A DNA stretch of 64,000 nt from Tupaia tana. Lineage: Eukaryota; Chordata; Mammalia; Scandentia; Tupaiidae. Shown here piece by piece: positions 55,001-64,000 of this stretch (its first letter is position 1; every line of letters starts with the position of its first letter). The stretch is taken from contig JAKSZU010000009.1 in NCBI GenBank assembly GCA_026018925.1, forward strand, positions 32,162,583-32,226,582, in the 5' to 3' direction. Under the pieces are notes generated by a model. That model ran no database searches and was not told where the DNA came from. It was given only the letters and a program-made list of their open reading frames with translations. Both the position numbers and the translations under genes were made by a program.

Positions 55001-55888
55001 TTCAGTTTGCTACTGATTATGCCACAGATTGGGCTAAAAACTGTGTTTTTAAACAAATCTCTCCACTTCACTTTTATACACAGCCAAGTTAGAAAACTAT
55101 TGGCCCATGGCAAAGTTTCTCTTTCTGCATCACCCAAGCTCTCAGGAAGCTACAAGTGTTGGATGGCCACTAGTCATCCAAGGGAAGAAGAAAGGGAAAC
55201 TCAACAAGAGCATCACCATTCCCACTAGCAACACTTGTTTTTCTTTGTATCTTTACAGGCCTAAATTTTTTACAATAGTATGAGGCCACAAAAGAATATC
55301 TTTCAGCATATAACAGCAGGAAACTCACCCACATTGAAACTGTGCTACCTAAAATCATTAGTCTTACAGGCTTACCCTTAGCAATTTATGTTCTCTTTTC
55401 TAAAGCCCACTCTGTCTTTTAAGGTGACCAGGTAAAGGCAAGACCTATTGAATAATGTAAAGGGAAATATTAATCCATTACTTTGCCAAACCTCATAATA
55501 GTCAGGAAACACAAATTCCAAATACTGCCTATTCTATGTGATTTACAAGTTGTAGAAGATTTATATTCGCAGGGAAAAAAAATTAAAACATGTTAGCTAT
55601 AAGCTGGATTTTTTGAAGAACCTAAAAGATTATCATGTTTGGAAATTATTCCTTATTTCTTCTTATTTCACTGAATTACTGTTGGTAACTTCAGAATTAC
55701 TAATGGTCTTTCAGAATTAAAAACACATACCTATATGTATATATATGTTTATATGTATATTTACTTATTAGCTAAATTGACCTAGACAACATTCACATTA
55801 AATTCAAACACTCCAGAATTCTGGACTCTACTATAAGTTTTGACTCAATGTAGGCCAAAGTAGGTCTCACAGAGAATCTCAATACACA
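55001..55888. other. Unique sequence, no gene seen
   Basis: Frames of up to 86 residues overlap on both strands without domains. A (TATA/TATG) stretch lies at 55735-55765. Confidence 0.4.
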
Positions 55889-55903
55889 ACAGCCTTTATT
55901 ATC

Positions 55904-56206
55904 TTTCTATTTTTTTGTTTCTGCTTTTTTTGGGATTTTTTTGCCTTTTTTTTAAAATAAAAATTGCTTTGTTTTTTAGCCATAGGGCATGAGTACCTCC
56001 CAGGGAGATAAGAGAGAAGGAAAGTGAGAAATCACCCTCCAGGGTGCTGGCCATGACACAGTTCCTTTTCCTTCATCTTCTCTTGGGATTTGGGGCATGC
56101 ATACACATATGTCTAGCATGTTTCTCAAGCTGTTGGGTGTGGGACTTAAACCACAGAGTTGTCCTCATGGGATCCAGCATCTTAAACACCATGCCACCTA
56201 CTGGCC
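55904..56206 (-). mobile_element. Old SINE-A relative
   Basis: 'AGCCATAGGGCATGAGTACC', 'GGACTTAAACCACAGAGTTG', end 'CCACCTACTGGCCC'. TSD AACAGCCTTTATTAT on both sides. Confidence 0.9.
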
Positions 56207-56524
56207 CAAAACAGCCTTTATTATAAGGTACCATCTCCTAATACAAACCTTAAAAAGAAGAGAATTTGTGAAAGCGCAGGTAAAATTTTAAGCACTATAT
56301 AAAAAGGATTGATTGTGATAACTATTGATTAATAGAGGTAATCTACCATAAGGGTAGGGAATTTGGGAGATTTTTCATACTATTTCACACTACCCCCGTT
56401 AAATGGTGGGATCTCAGTTTCTGAGCTAGAGTTAGCAAAAATCTCTCAAATCTTAAAGTTTTAAGGTTATACAAAACAAAAAATTATAGTGAAAGAATTC
56501 TCAAACATTTAGGCATTCTAAGAT
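56207..56524. other. Unique sequence, no gene seen
   Basis: Short AT-rich interval, nothing recognised. Confidence 0.4.
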
Positions 56525-56740
56525 CAAGTTCAAGCACTGCTATTCACTCAGTTTGATTTTGGGAAAGATGTTTAATTATCAGAACCTATGATTTCTCACA
56601 TATTATATATAGATATTAAAATGTCTTCACAAGATGTCATCATAATCTATTATGACAATTGCTTGTTCTTTACCCTGTCCTTGGCATGTAATAGTGAATA
56701 GCACACAATAGGTACTCAACACATACATGTTTTCTTAAGT
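56525..56740 (-). mobile_element. MIR SINE
   Basis: 'TTCAAGCACTGCTATTCACT', 'GATTTTGGGAAAGATGTTTA' and the end 'AATAGGTACTCAACACATAC' fit the MIR complement. Diverged. Confidence 0.65.
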
Positions 56741-56763
56741 TAATAAGTAATCATGTAAATACA

Positions 56764-57118
56764 TTGGGTTGTTGGAAAAGTCATGATGCATTTTTGGATA
56801 GAAATACATAGAAAAGTGGGACCAGTAGATGGCGTAATGGTTGCATCACTGGACTCCCATGTGGCCAACTGCAGTTTGAGTCCTGGATTTTGTAGCTCGA
56901 AATTTACTCTGGGCACATGTGCATGTGTGCTCAGGACCCCAGAAAGAGAATGGAAAGAGGGGATTGTGGCATGGCCATCCCCTCTGGGGGTTGATTTCTT
57001 GTTTCCTGTCTCCCTGCCTCTCTCTGTCTCTCCAGTGAGTACATGTGCCCTATAGCAAAAATCTCTCTATGAAAAAATAAAGATAGAAAAAATACGTCAT
57101 GGCTTTTCCAACAACCCA
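56764..57118. mobile_element. Mariner-type MITE (copy 4), split by SINE
   Basis: Left end TTGGGTTGTTGGAAAAGTCA and right end complement TTGGGTTGTTGGAAAAGCCA, so the inverted repeats are 19/20 identical, the best-kept of the four. A SINE-A occupies 56818-57082; without it the MITE is about 80 bp. Confidence 0.9.
56818..57082 (+). mobile_element. SINE-A copy inside MITE
   Basis: GGGACCAGTAGATGGCGTAATGG start, B box AGTTTGAGTCC. ATAGAAAA occurs on both sides (TSD). Confidence 0.92.
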
Positions 57119-57170
57119 ACAGGACAAAAGAATGATAAAGATAAAAGTCAAAGTAAAAGCCATATCCAGT

Positions 57171-57362
57171 GGGACCAGCAGGTGGCGTGGTGGTTAAGGC
57201 ACTGGACACTCCCACATGGCTGACCAGGGTTCAAGTCCTGAATCTGGTGGCTTGCTTTCTCACTTCCTCTCTCTCTCACTCTCAACCTCTGTCTCTCTCT
57301 GGTCAAATTAACAAATAAATGAATGAATAAATAAAATAAAATAAATAATTATTTTAAAAATA
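57171..57362 (+). mobile_element. SINE-A short form
   Basis: GGGACCAGCAGGTGGCGTGGTGG head with GTTAAGGCACTGGAC, B box GGTTCAAGTCC, then a CT-rich stretch and (AAAT)n tail. TSD GCCATATCCAGT / GTCATATCCAGT. Confidence 0.92.
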
Positions 57363-57374
57363 GTCATATCCAGT

Positions 57375-58029
57375 AACAGAAACTAGATAATTTGGACAAG
57401 CCTTCCCATTGGGAACAATTAGACAAGCTGTTTCCAAAAATACATTTTAAGGCAGTAAAGGCCTACCTGAGACCCTGAAGAACTAGAGGGTCAAGATCTG
57501 AAAAAAGGAAACTTAGAAAGCAGAACACAGTTTGAGAGATCACATTTCTCCTAGAAACATCTTTCAATTAAAAGAGAGGCAGCTGAGAGGAATGAGCAAG
57601 GCTTTTGATAGACTCCCAGGGCTATAGCAAATAAAACATGGAGTTCAGGTCCCATAAAGAAAAGGGACTCTAATAAACCTCCCAGAAAAAGTTATATGCT
57701 CTAAGAGTAGTGGTAAATTGGAAATGAACCAGAGATTCCTAGTGCTTCTGGTCTAGACACTTACCTGAAACAAATATAAATCCTCTCTGGGGGAAAATAA
57801 CATCATCTGGAACCTAACATTATGTCTCTTTCCTTCCTCCCATACAATGTCTGGTCTAAAATAAAATGGCCAACTATGAGGAAACAAAGCAATCCATCTG
57901 TGTGAGAGAGAGAGAGAGAGTGAAAGAGAGAGTGAGAGAGAGAGAAAGGAGGAGAAAGGGGGAGGGAATAGTGGTAAGGAGGAGAGAGACACCATCTAGA
58001 AAAACAAGGAAAGAGACAGGGAGAACAGA
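57375..58029. other. Unique sequence with a GA tract
   Basis: 57903-57960 is (GA)n-rich. The 80-residue antisense frame across it is compositional. No gene seen. Confidence 0.45.
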
Positions 58030-58649
58030 AAATTAAAATAGAGCCATAGAAAGTATGTTTAATGCAGTTTCAGAGAAAATTTAAAGCAACTCTGCTTAGG
58101 ATGTGAAGAAAATAAAAGAAATTGAGAAATATTCCAAATAAATGGAATCTATATAAAATAAAAAAATAAGATTCTAAACATGAAAAATACAAAACTAAAA
58201 TTAGGAACTCAAAAAATGACTATTACATCAGAATATATGGTTATAATGCCATCATAGATAAATAGCATAGATTAAAATAAAATATCTAGACTAAAACAGA
58301 GAGACAAAAGGAAGCAAAATACAGAAGAGATGGTAAGAGGCATGTGGGATACCATGTAAAGGTCTAAGACTCATATAATTGGAAGCAGAACAAAAGGAAA
58401 AATAATGAAGCAAAAGCCATCCATGAAGAAATATCTAAGAATTATCAAAAATAAGAAAATACATTAATCCATAGATTGAAGAAGCCTTAAAACCCCAACC
58501 AGAATAAATACAAAATAAACCACATCTAGGCACATTAGAGTAAAATTAATAATATGCAAAGAAAAGATTATAGGATAACTTATAAGAAAACTATAGAATC
58601 TGAGGAAGGAAGAAAAATACTCTTTTTTTAAAGAATTATTTTACTTAAC

Positions 58650-58651
58650 TT

Positions 58652-58683
<32 letters not shown>

Positions 58684-58807
58684 ATTTGACTAGAGAGGCA
58701 CAGAGTGAGAGAGGGAAAGTGAGAAAGCAACCACCAAGTCTGGGACTTGAACCATGGTCGGCCATGTGGGAGTGCAGTGCCCTTATCACCATGCCACCTG
58801 CCAGCCC
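58650..58807 (-). mobile_element. SINE-A short form
   Basis: (TTTA)n tail, AG-rich stretch, 'CCAAGTCTGGGACTTGAACC', end 'CATGCCACCTGCCAGCCCC'. Flanked by AAAATACTCT on both sides. Confidence 0.9.
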
Positions 58808-59287
58808 CCAAAATACTCTCTCCATAGGAACAATAATAATACTGATAGTTAACATCTTACCAGAAACAACAGAAGCTAAATAACAGGATACCTTCAAAGT
58901 ACTGAAATAAACTATCAGCCTGGAATTTTGAAATATGTAGATTTAAATAAGTGATTATAAAAGATTATAACTTTTCTTAATAAAGTAAGAAGGAATCCAT
59001 GACTCAAGTTGGATACATGAATAAATGTGGGAGAAGAAAATGTTATTTCCTTACAGTTGAATGCCAAATAATATTATAAATATAGGAATAATGAAGTTAG
59101 AAAATAATTTCTTAATGCTAAAACTAGTAGGCGAAAGTTTAATATGGAAGAAAGTATTTACATAACCTCAAAGTATTTCCTTACAAGTTATGTATTAATT
59201 ACAAATGAGAAATAGTTACTGTACAGAGAAGAAATCTGACAGATACTTCCATAAACAGGTAATGAAAGTTAACATGGCCAATACTGG

Positions 59288-59291
<4 letters not shown>

Positions 59292-59354
<63 letters not shown>
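59292..59354. repeat. 63-nt pure poly-A
   Basis: Uninterrupted A run with no recognisable retroposon body on its 5' side. Confidence 0.95.
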
Positions 59355-59355
<1 letters not shown>

Positions 59356-60166
59356 ATGCTATGTGACTTCTGATATGATGCAATGAGGAAAAGTGCAGCT
59401 TCCTTTCTGTTATCCACTTGCCCTCTTCCTCAAAATGAATAGCCTGAATTTAATGGAAAGGAACCATAAGACAAATCCCTAACTGTGGACCTGCTCAAAA
59501 TAAGTGGTGTGTACTCTTAACTGTCAGGATCAAGAAAAAGACAGACTAAGAAATGTTTCCTAAATTAAAGTAGATTACAAAGATATGATATTTAAATACA
59601 AGGAGAAACTGACATTAGATTTTGAACTGGGAAAAGAGCTATGAAGGGTGTCACTAAGAAAACTGACAGAAATTGAATATGGAATACAGATTAGGTAATA
59701 ATATTGCAACAGTATTATTTTTTTTTAATTTATGTTCACCAGAGAGAGGGAGTAAGAAAAAGCACTCAATGTTAAATTTCTTGATTTGGATAACTGCATT
59801 GTGGTTAGGCAGAAGACAGATATTCTTAAGGGAAAACAAATGGAGTACTTAGTGGTAATAGGAAGGTGATGCCTCCATTTTAATATCAAATGATTCAGGG
59901 AAAAAACGTGCATTTATATCTGTGTATTTATATACAGAAAATGGGGCAAAATTGCAGATGGTGAATGTAATGAAAAGATATTAGGAGTTCTTTACATGAT
60001 TCTTAAAACTTTTCTGTAAGTATAAAATTATATCAAAATGTAAAACTTCTTTAAAACTTTTTAAAAGTTGATAGGAAGACTTTTTCAGATAAACAAAAAG
60101 TGAACCAAGAAAAAATAGTCATTAGCATGCAGGTTTTTCATAATACACATTCTCTATAAACATATT

Positions 60167-60406
60167 TTTCAGGTTTTTGCCATAGGGCACATGCACTCAC
60201 CAGAGAGAGACAGAGAATGAAAGTGAGAAATAACTCCCAAGGTGGATGGCCACACCACAATCCCTTCTCCTCCATTCTCCTTCTGGGATTCTGGGCATGC
60301 ACACTTATGTGACCAGCATGATTTTCAAGCCACCAAGTCCAAGACTCAAACAGTGGTCAGCCATGTGGGAATCCAGAGCCTTAACTAACCTGCCACCTGC
60401 TGGCCC
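60167..60406 (-). mobile_element. Old SINE-A relative
   Basis: 'TTTTTGCCATAGGGCACATG' to 'TGCCACCTGCTGGCCCC'. CTCTATAAAC on both sides. Confidence 0.9.
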
Positions 60407-60470
60407 CTCTATAAACTTTATGAAAGCCCCTTGTACATGAAAATAAAAATGTTTATAAAGCTAATGTTTT

Positions 60471-60712
60471 GGGGCCAGCAGGTGGCATGGAGCTTAAAGC
60501 ACTGTGTGGTTAAAGTCCCAGACCTGATGGCTTGAAAATCATGCTGAGCATGTCTGTGTGCACACCCAAAATCCTGAGAGGTGTCTGAAAAAGAAGGAAT
60601 TGTGGCATAGCCATCCGCTCTGGGGAGTGATTTCTCATATTCTCTCTCTCTCTTTGTCTCTGGAGAACACATGTGCCCTATATCAAAAACAAACAAAAGA
60701 AAACAAAAAATT
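60471..60712 (+). mobile_element. Older SINE-A copy with small deletion
   Basis: GGGGCCAGCAGGTGGCATGG head. Bases for the anticodon-arm region are missing ('AAGCACTGTGTGGTTAAAG'). Confidence 0.88.
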
Positions 60713-60786
60713 AATGCTGTGAATTAATCATATAAAATTAATTTTAAAACAAAAATAAGTCATTATTAAAAATAAAAGGGATTTTT

Positions 60787-61061
60787 GGGACCAGCAGTTA
60801 GCGTAATCGCTATGTCACTGGACTCCCATGTAGTCGACCACAGTTGAAGTCCCAGATTCGGTGGCTTAAAATCACACCAGGTGCATGTGTGTGCGTGCCC
60901 AAGATCCCAAGAGGAGAATGGAGGAGAAGGGATTGCGGCGTGGCAATCACCCCTGGGGGGTGATTTCTCACTTTCTGTCTCTCTGTCTCTCTCTATCTTT
61001 CTGGCGAGCACACGCACCCTATAGCAAAAGCCTCTCCAAAAAAATAAATAAATAAATAAAG
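60787..61061 (+). mobile_element. SINE-A copy
   Basis: Exact TSD AATAAAAGGGATTTTT on both sides. GGGACCAGCAGTTAGCGTAAT start; B box AGTTGAAGTCC is weakened. Confidence 0.95.
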
Positions 61062-61445
61062 TAAAAAATAAAAGGGATTTTTAATGGTGGTGCTAAATCC
61101 ACGACACAGGTATAATAATTCTGAATTTACATACACCTGGCCCAAAAATTTATGAAACAATAGATAAAACTAAAAAGAAAAAAATTAAGAATTTGTAATA
61201 ATACTAACAAATTTTAGCATGTTTCTCTTTTCTTATTTCTTTTTTTCTTTTTTGTTACACGTTTCTTTTTTCAACATGTTTCTCTTGATAACCTTCCAGA
61301 CAAAAATTTAAATAAGTCTATGAAGATATAAACAACACAACTAGCAATCTGGACTTAAATATAGAACACTGCAGCCAAAATTGCAGAATATGTTTTTCAA
61401 CTACTCATTGATAATTTAGTAAAACTGACCACATACTTGACTTAA
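61062..61445. other. Unique AT-rich sequence, no gene seen
   Basis: T/C-rich run at 61220-61285; nothing recognisable. Confidence 0.4.
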
Positions 61446-61712
61446 AATTTTTTTTGTATAATCGAGTGCACACATGAGCCAGAGAGAGAGAGAGAGACAG
61501 AGAGAGAAAGAGAGAGAGAGAGAGAGATGAGCACAGTCCACAGGATCTGGTCACACTGCAATCCCCTTTCTCCTGCCTGTCAGATCTTGGGCACTTTTGC
61601 ACATGCCCAGAATGTCTTGGGCTGATAGGAGGGGGATTCAAACCGCAGTCACTATGTTGGATCTGGTTTCTCTTGTGTGGTGCATTACCACTGTGCCACA
61701 AAACTGGACAAA
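61446..61712 (-). mobile_element. SINE-C copy (old)
   Basis: GA-rich start, 'GGATCTGGTCACACTGCAAT', 'CCTGTCAGATCTTGGGCACT', 'ATTCAAACCGCAGTCA' and end 'CATTACCACTGTGCCACAAA', whose complement is a tRNA-like head. Confidence 0.75.
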
Positions 61713-61828
61713 TGAAACTGACATACTTTTCAAAGCAACAAATCTCAAAAGACTGAAATCGCACAGAATATGTTATCTGACCAGATGAAAGATAAACTAG
61801 AAATAATAAAAATAATAAAAACAATAGG

Positions 61829-62075
61829 TGCCAGACTGTGGCACAGTAATAAAGCATGGTGCTCAGCAAAATAATCCCACATGGGAAGGTTCCCAGTTCA
61901 GGTCTGGAGACCTCGCTCAGTATACTGAACTCCCATTTGCCATGATCTGAGGTTGGCTGAAGGCTAAAGGTAGAACATAGTATCAAAATCATGTTTGGGG
62001 CTCGCTCTCTCTCTCTCTCTGCCTCTCACAGTCATGAAATAAAGAAACAAACAAATAAATAAATAAATAGATTTT
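61829..62075 (+). mobile_element. SINE-B copy
   Basis: 'GCACAGTAATAAAGCATGGT', 'TTCCCAGTTCAGGTCTGGAG', 'GCCATGATCTGAGGTTGGCT', CT tract, 'CATGAAATAAAGAAACAAAC' tail. Confidence 0.85.
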
Positions 62076-62079
62076 TAAA

Positions 62080-62272
62080 AGATTATTTATTTTATTTTAT
62101 TCATTGTTATTTTTACAACTATTCAATTTTGGTATAGCGCACATGTGACTTACCAGAAAGAGACAGAGAGAGGGAGGGAAAGTGAGAAAGCAAGCCTCCA
62201 GGTCTGGTACTCAAACTGCAGTCAGACATGCAGGAGCCCAGCGCCTTAACCATCATGCCACCTGCTAGCCGC
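62080..62272 (-). mobile_element. SINE-A short/intermediate form
   Basis: (TTTA)n tail, 'GGTATAGCGCACATGTGACT', AG-rich stretch, 'CTCCAGGTCTGGTACTCAAA', end 'CATGCCACCTGCTAGCC'. Keeps the 3' box of the long form but lacks the middle body. Confidence 0.85.
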
Positions 62273-62859
62273 ACAAATAATATTTTTAATTAAAAAAAAG
62301 AAGAAAGCAATAACTATTATACAAAATCTCCATGTTTAAAAGATAAAGCATATGTTTCTAAATACTCCATGAATTTAAAAAATCACAATGAAAATTTTTA
62401 AAATATTTCAAACTAAATTATAATGAACATATCTCAAATTTGGGGGAATGCTATGATTGAAGAAACATGCAATCAAGATTGGCTATATAATTTCCAAGCA
62501 CAGTACAAAATGAAAATATATGACCTTTATCCAAAAATCAAGGGTGGGGGAGAGTCTCTTTAAAGATACTAATATATAAAACTTTTCTTACTGTGCCAAT
62601 CTCTCTACCTGTCTCAACCTTTAAATTTGTAATTATCAGCATTGGTTTTTACTACTCATCTTTATATTATACAGAATCCTATGAACATGGAGCAGCACAA
62701 ACACTGTACTCAAATGGGGCAGCAAGGAACTTCAGACATAGATACTACACATATTTCACCTGTTCATGCACCTACTCTGTTGCCCCATCAGACATCACTT
62801 AGAAAACACATAGTACTGTCGACGGAAAAAATAACCAACTGTAAAATTAATAATTAATG
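62273..62859. other. Unique sequence, no gene seen
   Basis: Overlapping 69-71-residue frames at 62593-62857 have no domain and no supporting signals. Confidence 0.4.
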
Positions 62860-63960
62860 CGGTTTATTTCCAAGCCAACTGTGAGTGACCTAGGCCAGAG
62901 AAGAGGCATACATGCCTTTTCTCCAGGTGACTATGTACAGAGGTTCCTTTTATTTGTTTGAGATTGACAGACAACATTTAGTGAAAAGATTTTCCATTGG
63001 TCTGGCCCAAAAGGGTGGGACATGTAGAAGCGGGTGAAGGGAGACTTGTAGGTTATAGGTGGGTTCCACAATTCTTAGGTTGGTGTCTTAGTTAAAGAAA
63101 GGCTTAATCAGGAACCAGCAGTTAGCGTAATGGCTATGTCGCTGGACTCCCATGTAGTCAACCGCGGTTCGCGTCCCGGACCCGGTGGCTTAAATTCACA
63201 CCGGCGCGTGTGCGTGCGTGCCCAAGATCCCGAGAAGAGAATGGAGGAGAAGGGATTGCGGTGTGGCCATCCCCCCTGGGGGGTGATTTCTCGCTTTCTG
63301 TCTCTATGTCTCTCTCTGTCTGTCTGGCAAGCATATGCAACCTATAGTGAAAACCTATCCAAAAAAAAAGAAAGGCTTAATCTACATCTCAAGGAAAAGG
63401 GAAGTTCTGTGTCTTGGGAAGAGATAAGCACAAGAATATACTGTAATCAGTTGAAATATACATCTCAAAGATACTATGCCAGGAACAGGAGGTAGGAAGA
63501 ATCCTGTTAGTAGAAAATAAATGGTCTGTTAATGTTTGTGGGCATGACTTCCCCAGTCCCCTTTTGAAAAGATTTGGGAAAAGTAGTCAGACTTCTGTCC
63601 ACAGTACAAAGATAGAATTTCAAGATAGCTGTGGGGCCACATTTAGAGAGAGAACCTGAGGTGTGGGGACATGCTCTGAGCAAACACCACCTGTCCTTTT
63701 GGGCTTTGGCAGAACCTTGTAACTTGCCCTTTCCTTGACCCTCACTGCAGACAGAGCAAAGGATGGAAATTGCTAGGGGTGTTCCAACAGACACATCTGA
63801 TGGACTTCAAGAGACATCTTGACCCTAATTAACAAAGTCCAATCCCTGCTCTGCATCCGAAAGGTTCTTTCGCCTTTTCTGGGTGTGGTCGTGCACTCCT
63901 TATGGAAAAGTTCTTTAGCCTTCTTCCCCACACCTACAGCTAGACTTCTCTGCATTAGAA
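62860..63960 (-). mobile_element. Possible LTR-derived sequence, uncertain
   Basis: 'GGTTTATTTCCAAGCCAACT', 'CTAGGCCAGAGAAGAGGCAT', 'GGTGGGACATGTAGAAGCGG' and 'GAACCTTGTAACTTGCCC' have the texture of an old retroviral LTR read backwards. I cannot name a family or find both ends. A SINE-A interrupts it at 63111. Confidence 0.25.
63111..63366 (+). mobile_element. SINE-A copy, GCG subfamily
   Basis: B box GGTTCGCGTCC at 63166-63176 and 'TCTCTATGTC' diagnostic. Exact TSD AAAGAAAGGCTTAATC (63094-63109 and 63367-63382). Confidence 0.96.
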
Positions 63961-64000
63961 AAGATAATGGGACTTTCTCTTGATGAGATTATCACCAAGG

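Larger units (their letters stand above)
58030..60080 (+). mobile_element. Old ORF1-bearing LINE fragment without ORF2 (ancient HAL1 candidate)
   Basis: 58030-58930 has ORF1-like words ('AACCACATCTAGGCACATTA', 'CAGAAACAACAGAAGCTAAA', 'AACTATCAGCCTGGAATTTT'). 59355-60080 is an L1ME/HAL1-type 3' UTR ('TCTGATATGATGCAATGAGG', 'AAAATTATATCAAAATGTAA'). No endonuclease or RT sequence lies between. The stretch is interrupted by a short SINE-A and a 63-nt poly-A. Confidence 0.5.

Noticed and set aside
62593..62857. Overlapping 69-71-residue frames
   Set aside because: Two frames of the same strand open together in AT-rich DNA; no motif.
1..64000. A previously undescribed multi-gene system (defence, biosynthetic or otherwise)
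   Set aside because: No cluster of intact genes exists in the window; the remarkable content is transposon architecture and rearrangement.

Overview
This window looks like mammalian, non-coding, repeat-saturated nuclear DNA. I found no host exon, no operon structure and no RNA gene that I can defend. The protein-like signal on either strand comes from fragments of LINE-1 (L1) proteins. Purine/pyrimidine microsatellites and SINE bodies make further spurious frames. The organism is most likely a placental mammal in Euarchontoglires. Reasons: several L1 ages, the placental fossil set (MIR, L2, MER5-like, MLT1/MLT2 LTRs), no Alu, B1/B2, Bov-tA or CAN SINEs, one 7SL-like chimeric SINE, and about 42 copies of one lineage-specific tRNA-derived SINE. 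A colugo (Dermoptera, Galeopterus/Cynocephalus) is my best guess. That is inference from SINE type and exclusion of other clades, not proof.

Labels used here are local to this window. SINE-A is a ~255-bp tRNA-headed element: an A box like TAGCGTAATGG, a B box like GGTTCGAGTCC, a body with the palindrome CCCCCCTGGGGGG, a CT-rich stretch, and a tail AACCTCTCC(A)n. A short form (~150 bp) has only the tRNA head and CT-rich tail. SINE-B and SINE-C are two older, differently bodied tRNA-like SINEs. 'HAL' means a half-L1: L1 ORF1 joined to a 3' UTR without ORF2.

Layout. 1-3.6 kb: old L1M cut by a SINE-A, an MLT2-type LTR and a SINE-C. 3.6-10.4 kb: a full-length L1 (L1-A) with exact-type target-site duplications (TSDs), two SINE-A insertions, a self-derived inverted duplication and a large polypurine tract. 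10.7-15.7 kb: an L1 3' end, then a minus-strand L1 (L1-E) that carries a SINE, a mariner-type MITE and a full-length HAL element. 15.7-18.3 kb: mostly unique DNA. 18.3-21.4 kb: a 5'-truncated L1 (L1-B) with a 21-bp TSD and a 3' transduction. 21.4-27.0 kb: old L1M split by SINEs and another L1. 27.0-28.7 kb: a 1.75-kb LTR element with 6-bp TSDs. 28.7-34.9 kb: SINEs, MIR, L2 and hAT fossils, including a SINE pair that has flipped the DNA between them. 35-38.8 kb: old L1M split by a second HAL copy. 38.8-64 kb: L2, MIR, SINEs, three more mariner MITEs, hAT, MLT1, an old ORF1-bearing element and several unique stretches of 0.5-2 kb.

Nothing here works together as a pathway. The biology is a layered record of retrotransposition: L1 machinery as the likely driver, with SINEs and half-L1s as passengers. 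Nesting gives the relative order of insertion. The strongest leads are the half-L1 family, the SINE-mediated micro-inversion, the L1 3' transduction, the fold-back rearrangement in L1-A, the mariner MITE family, and two SINE-A subfamilies that differ in the Pol III B box.
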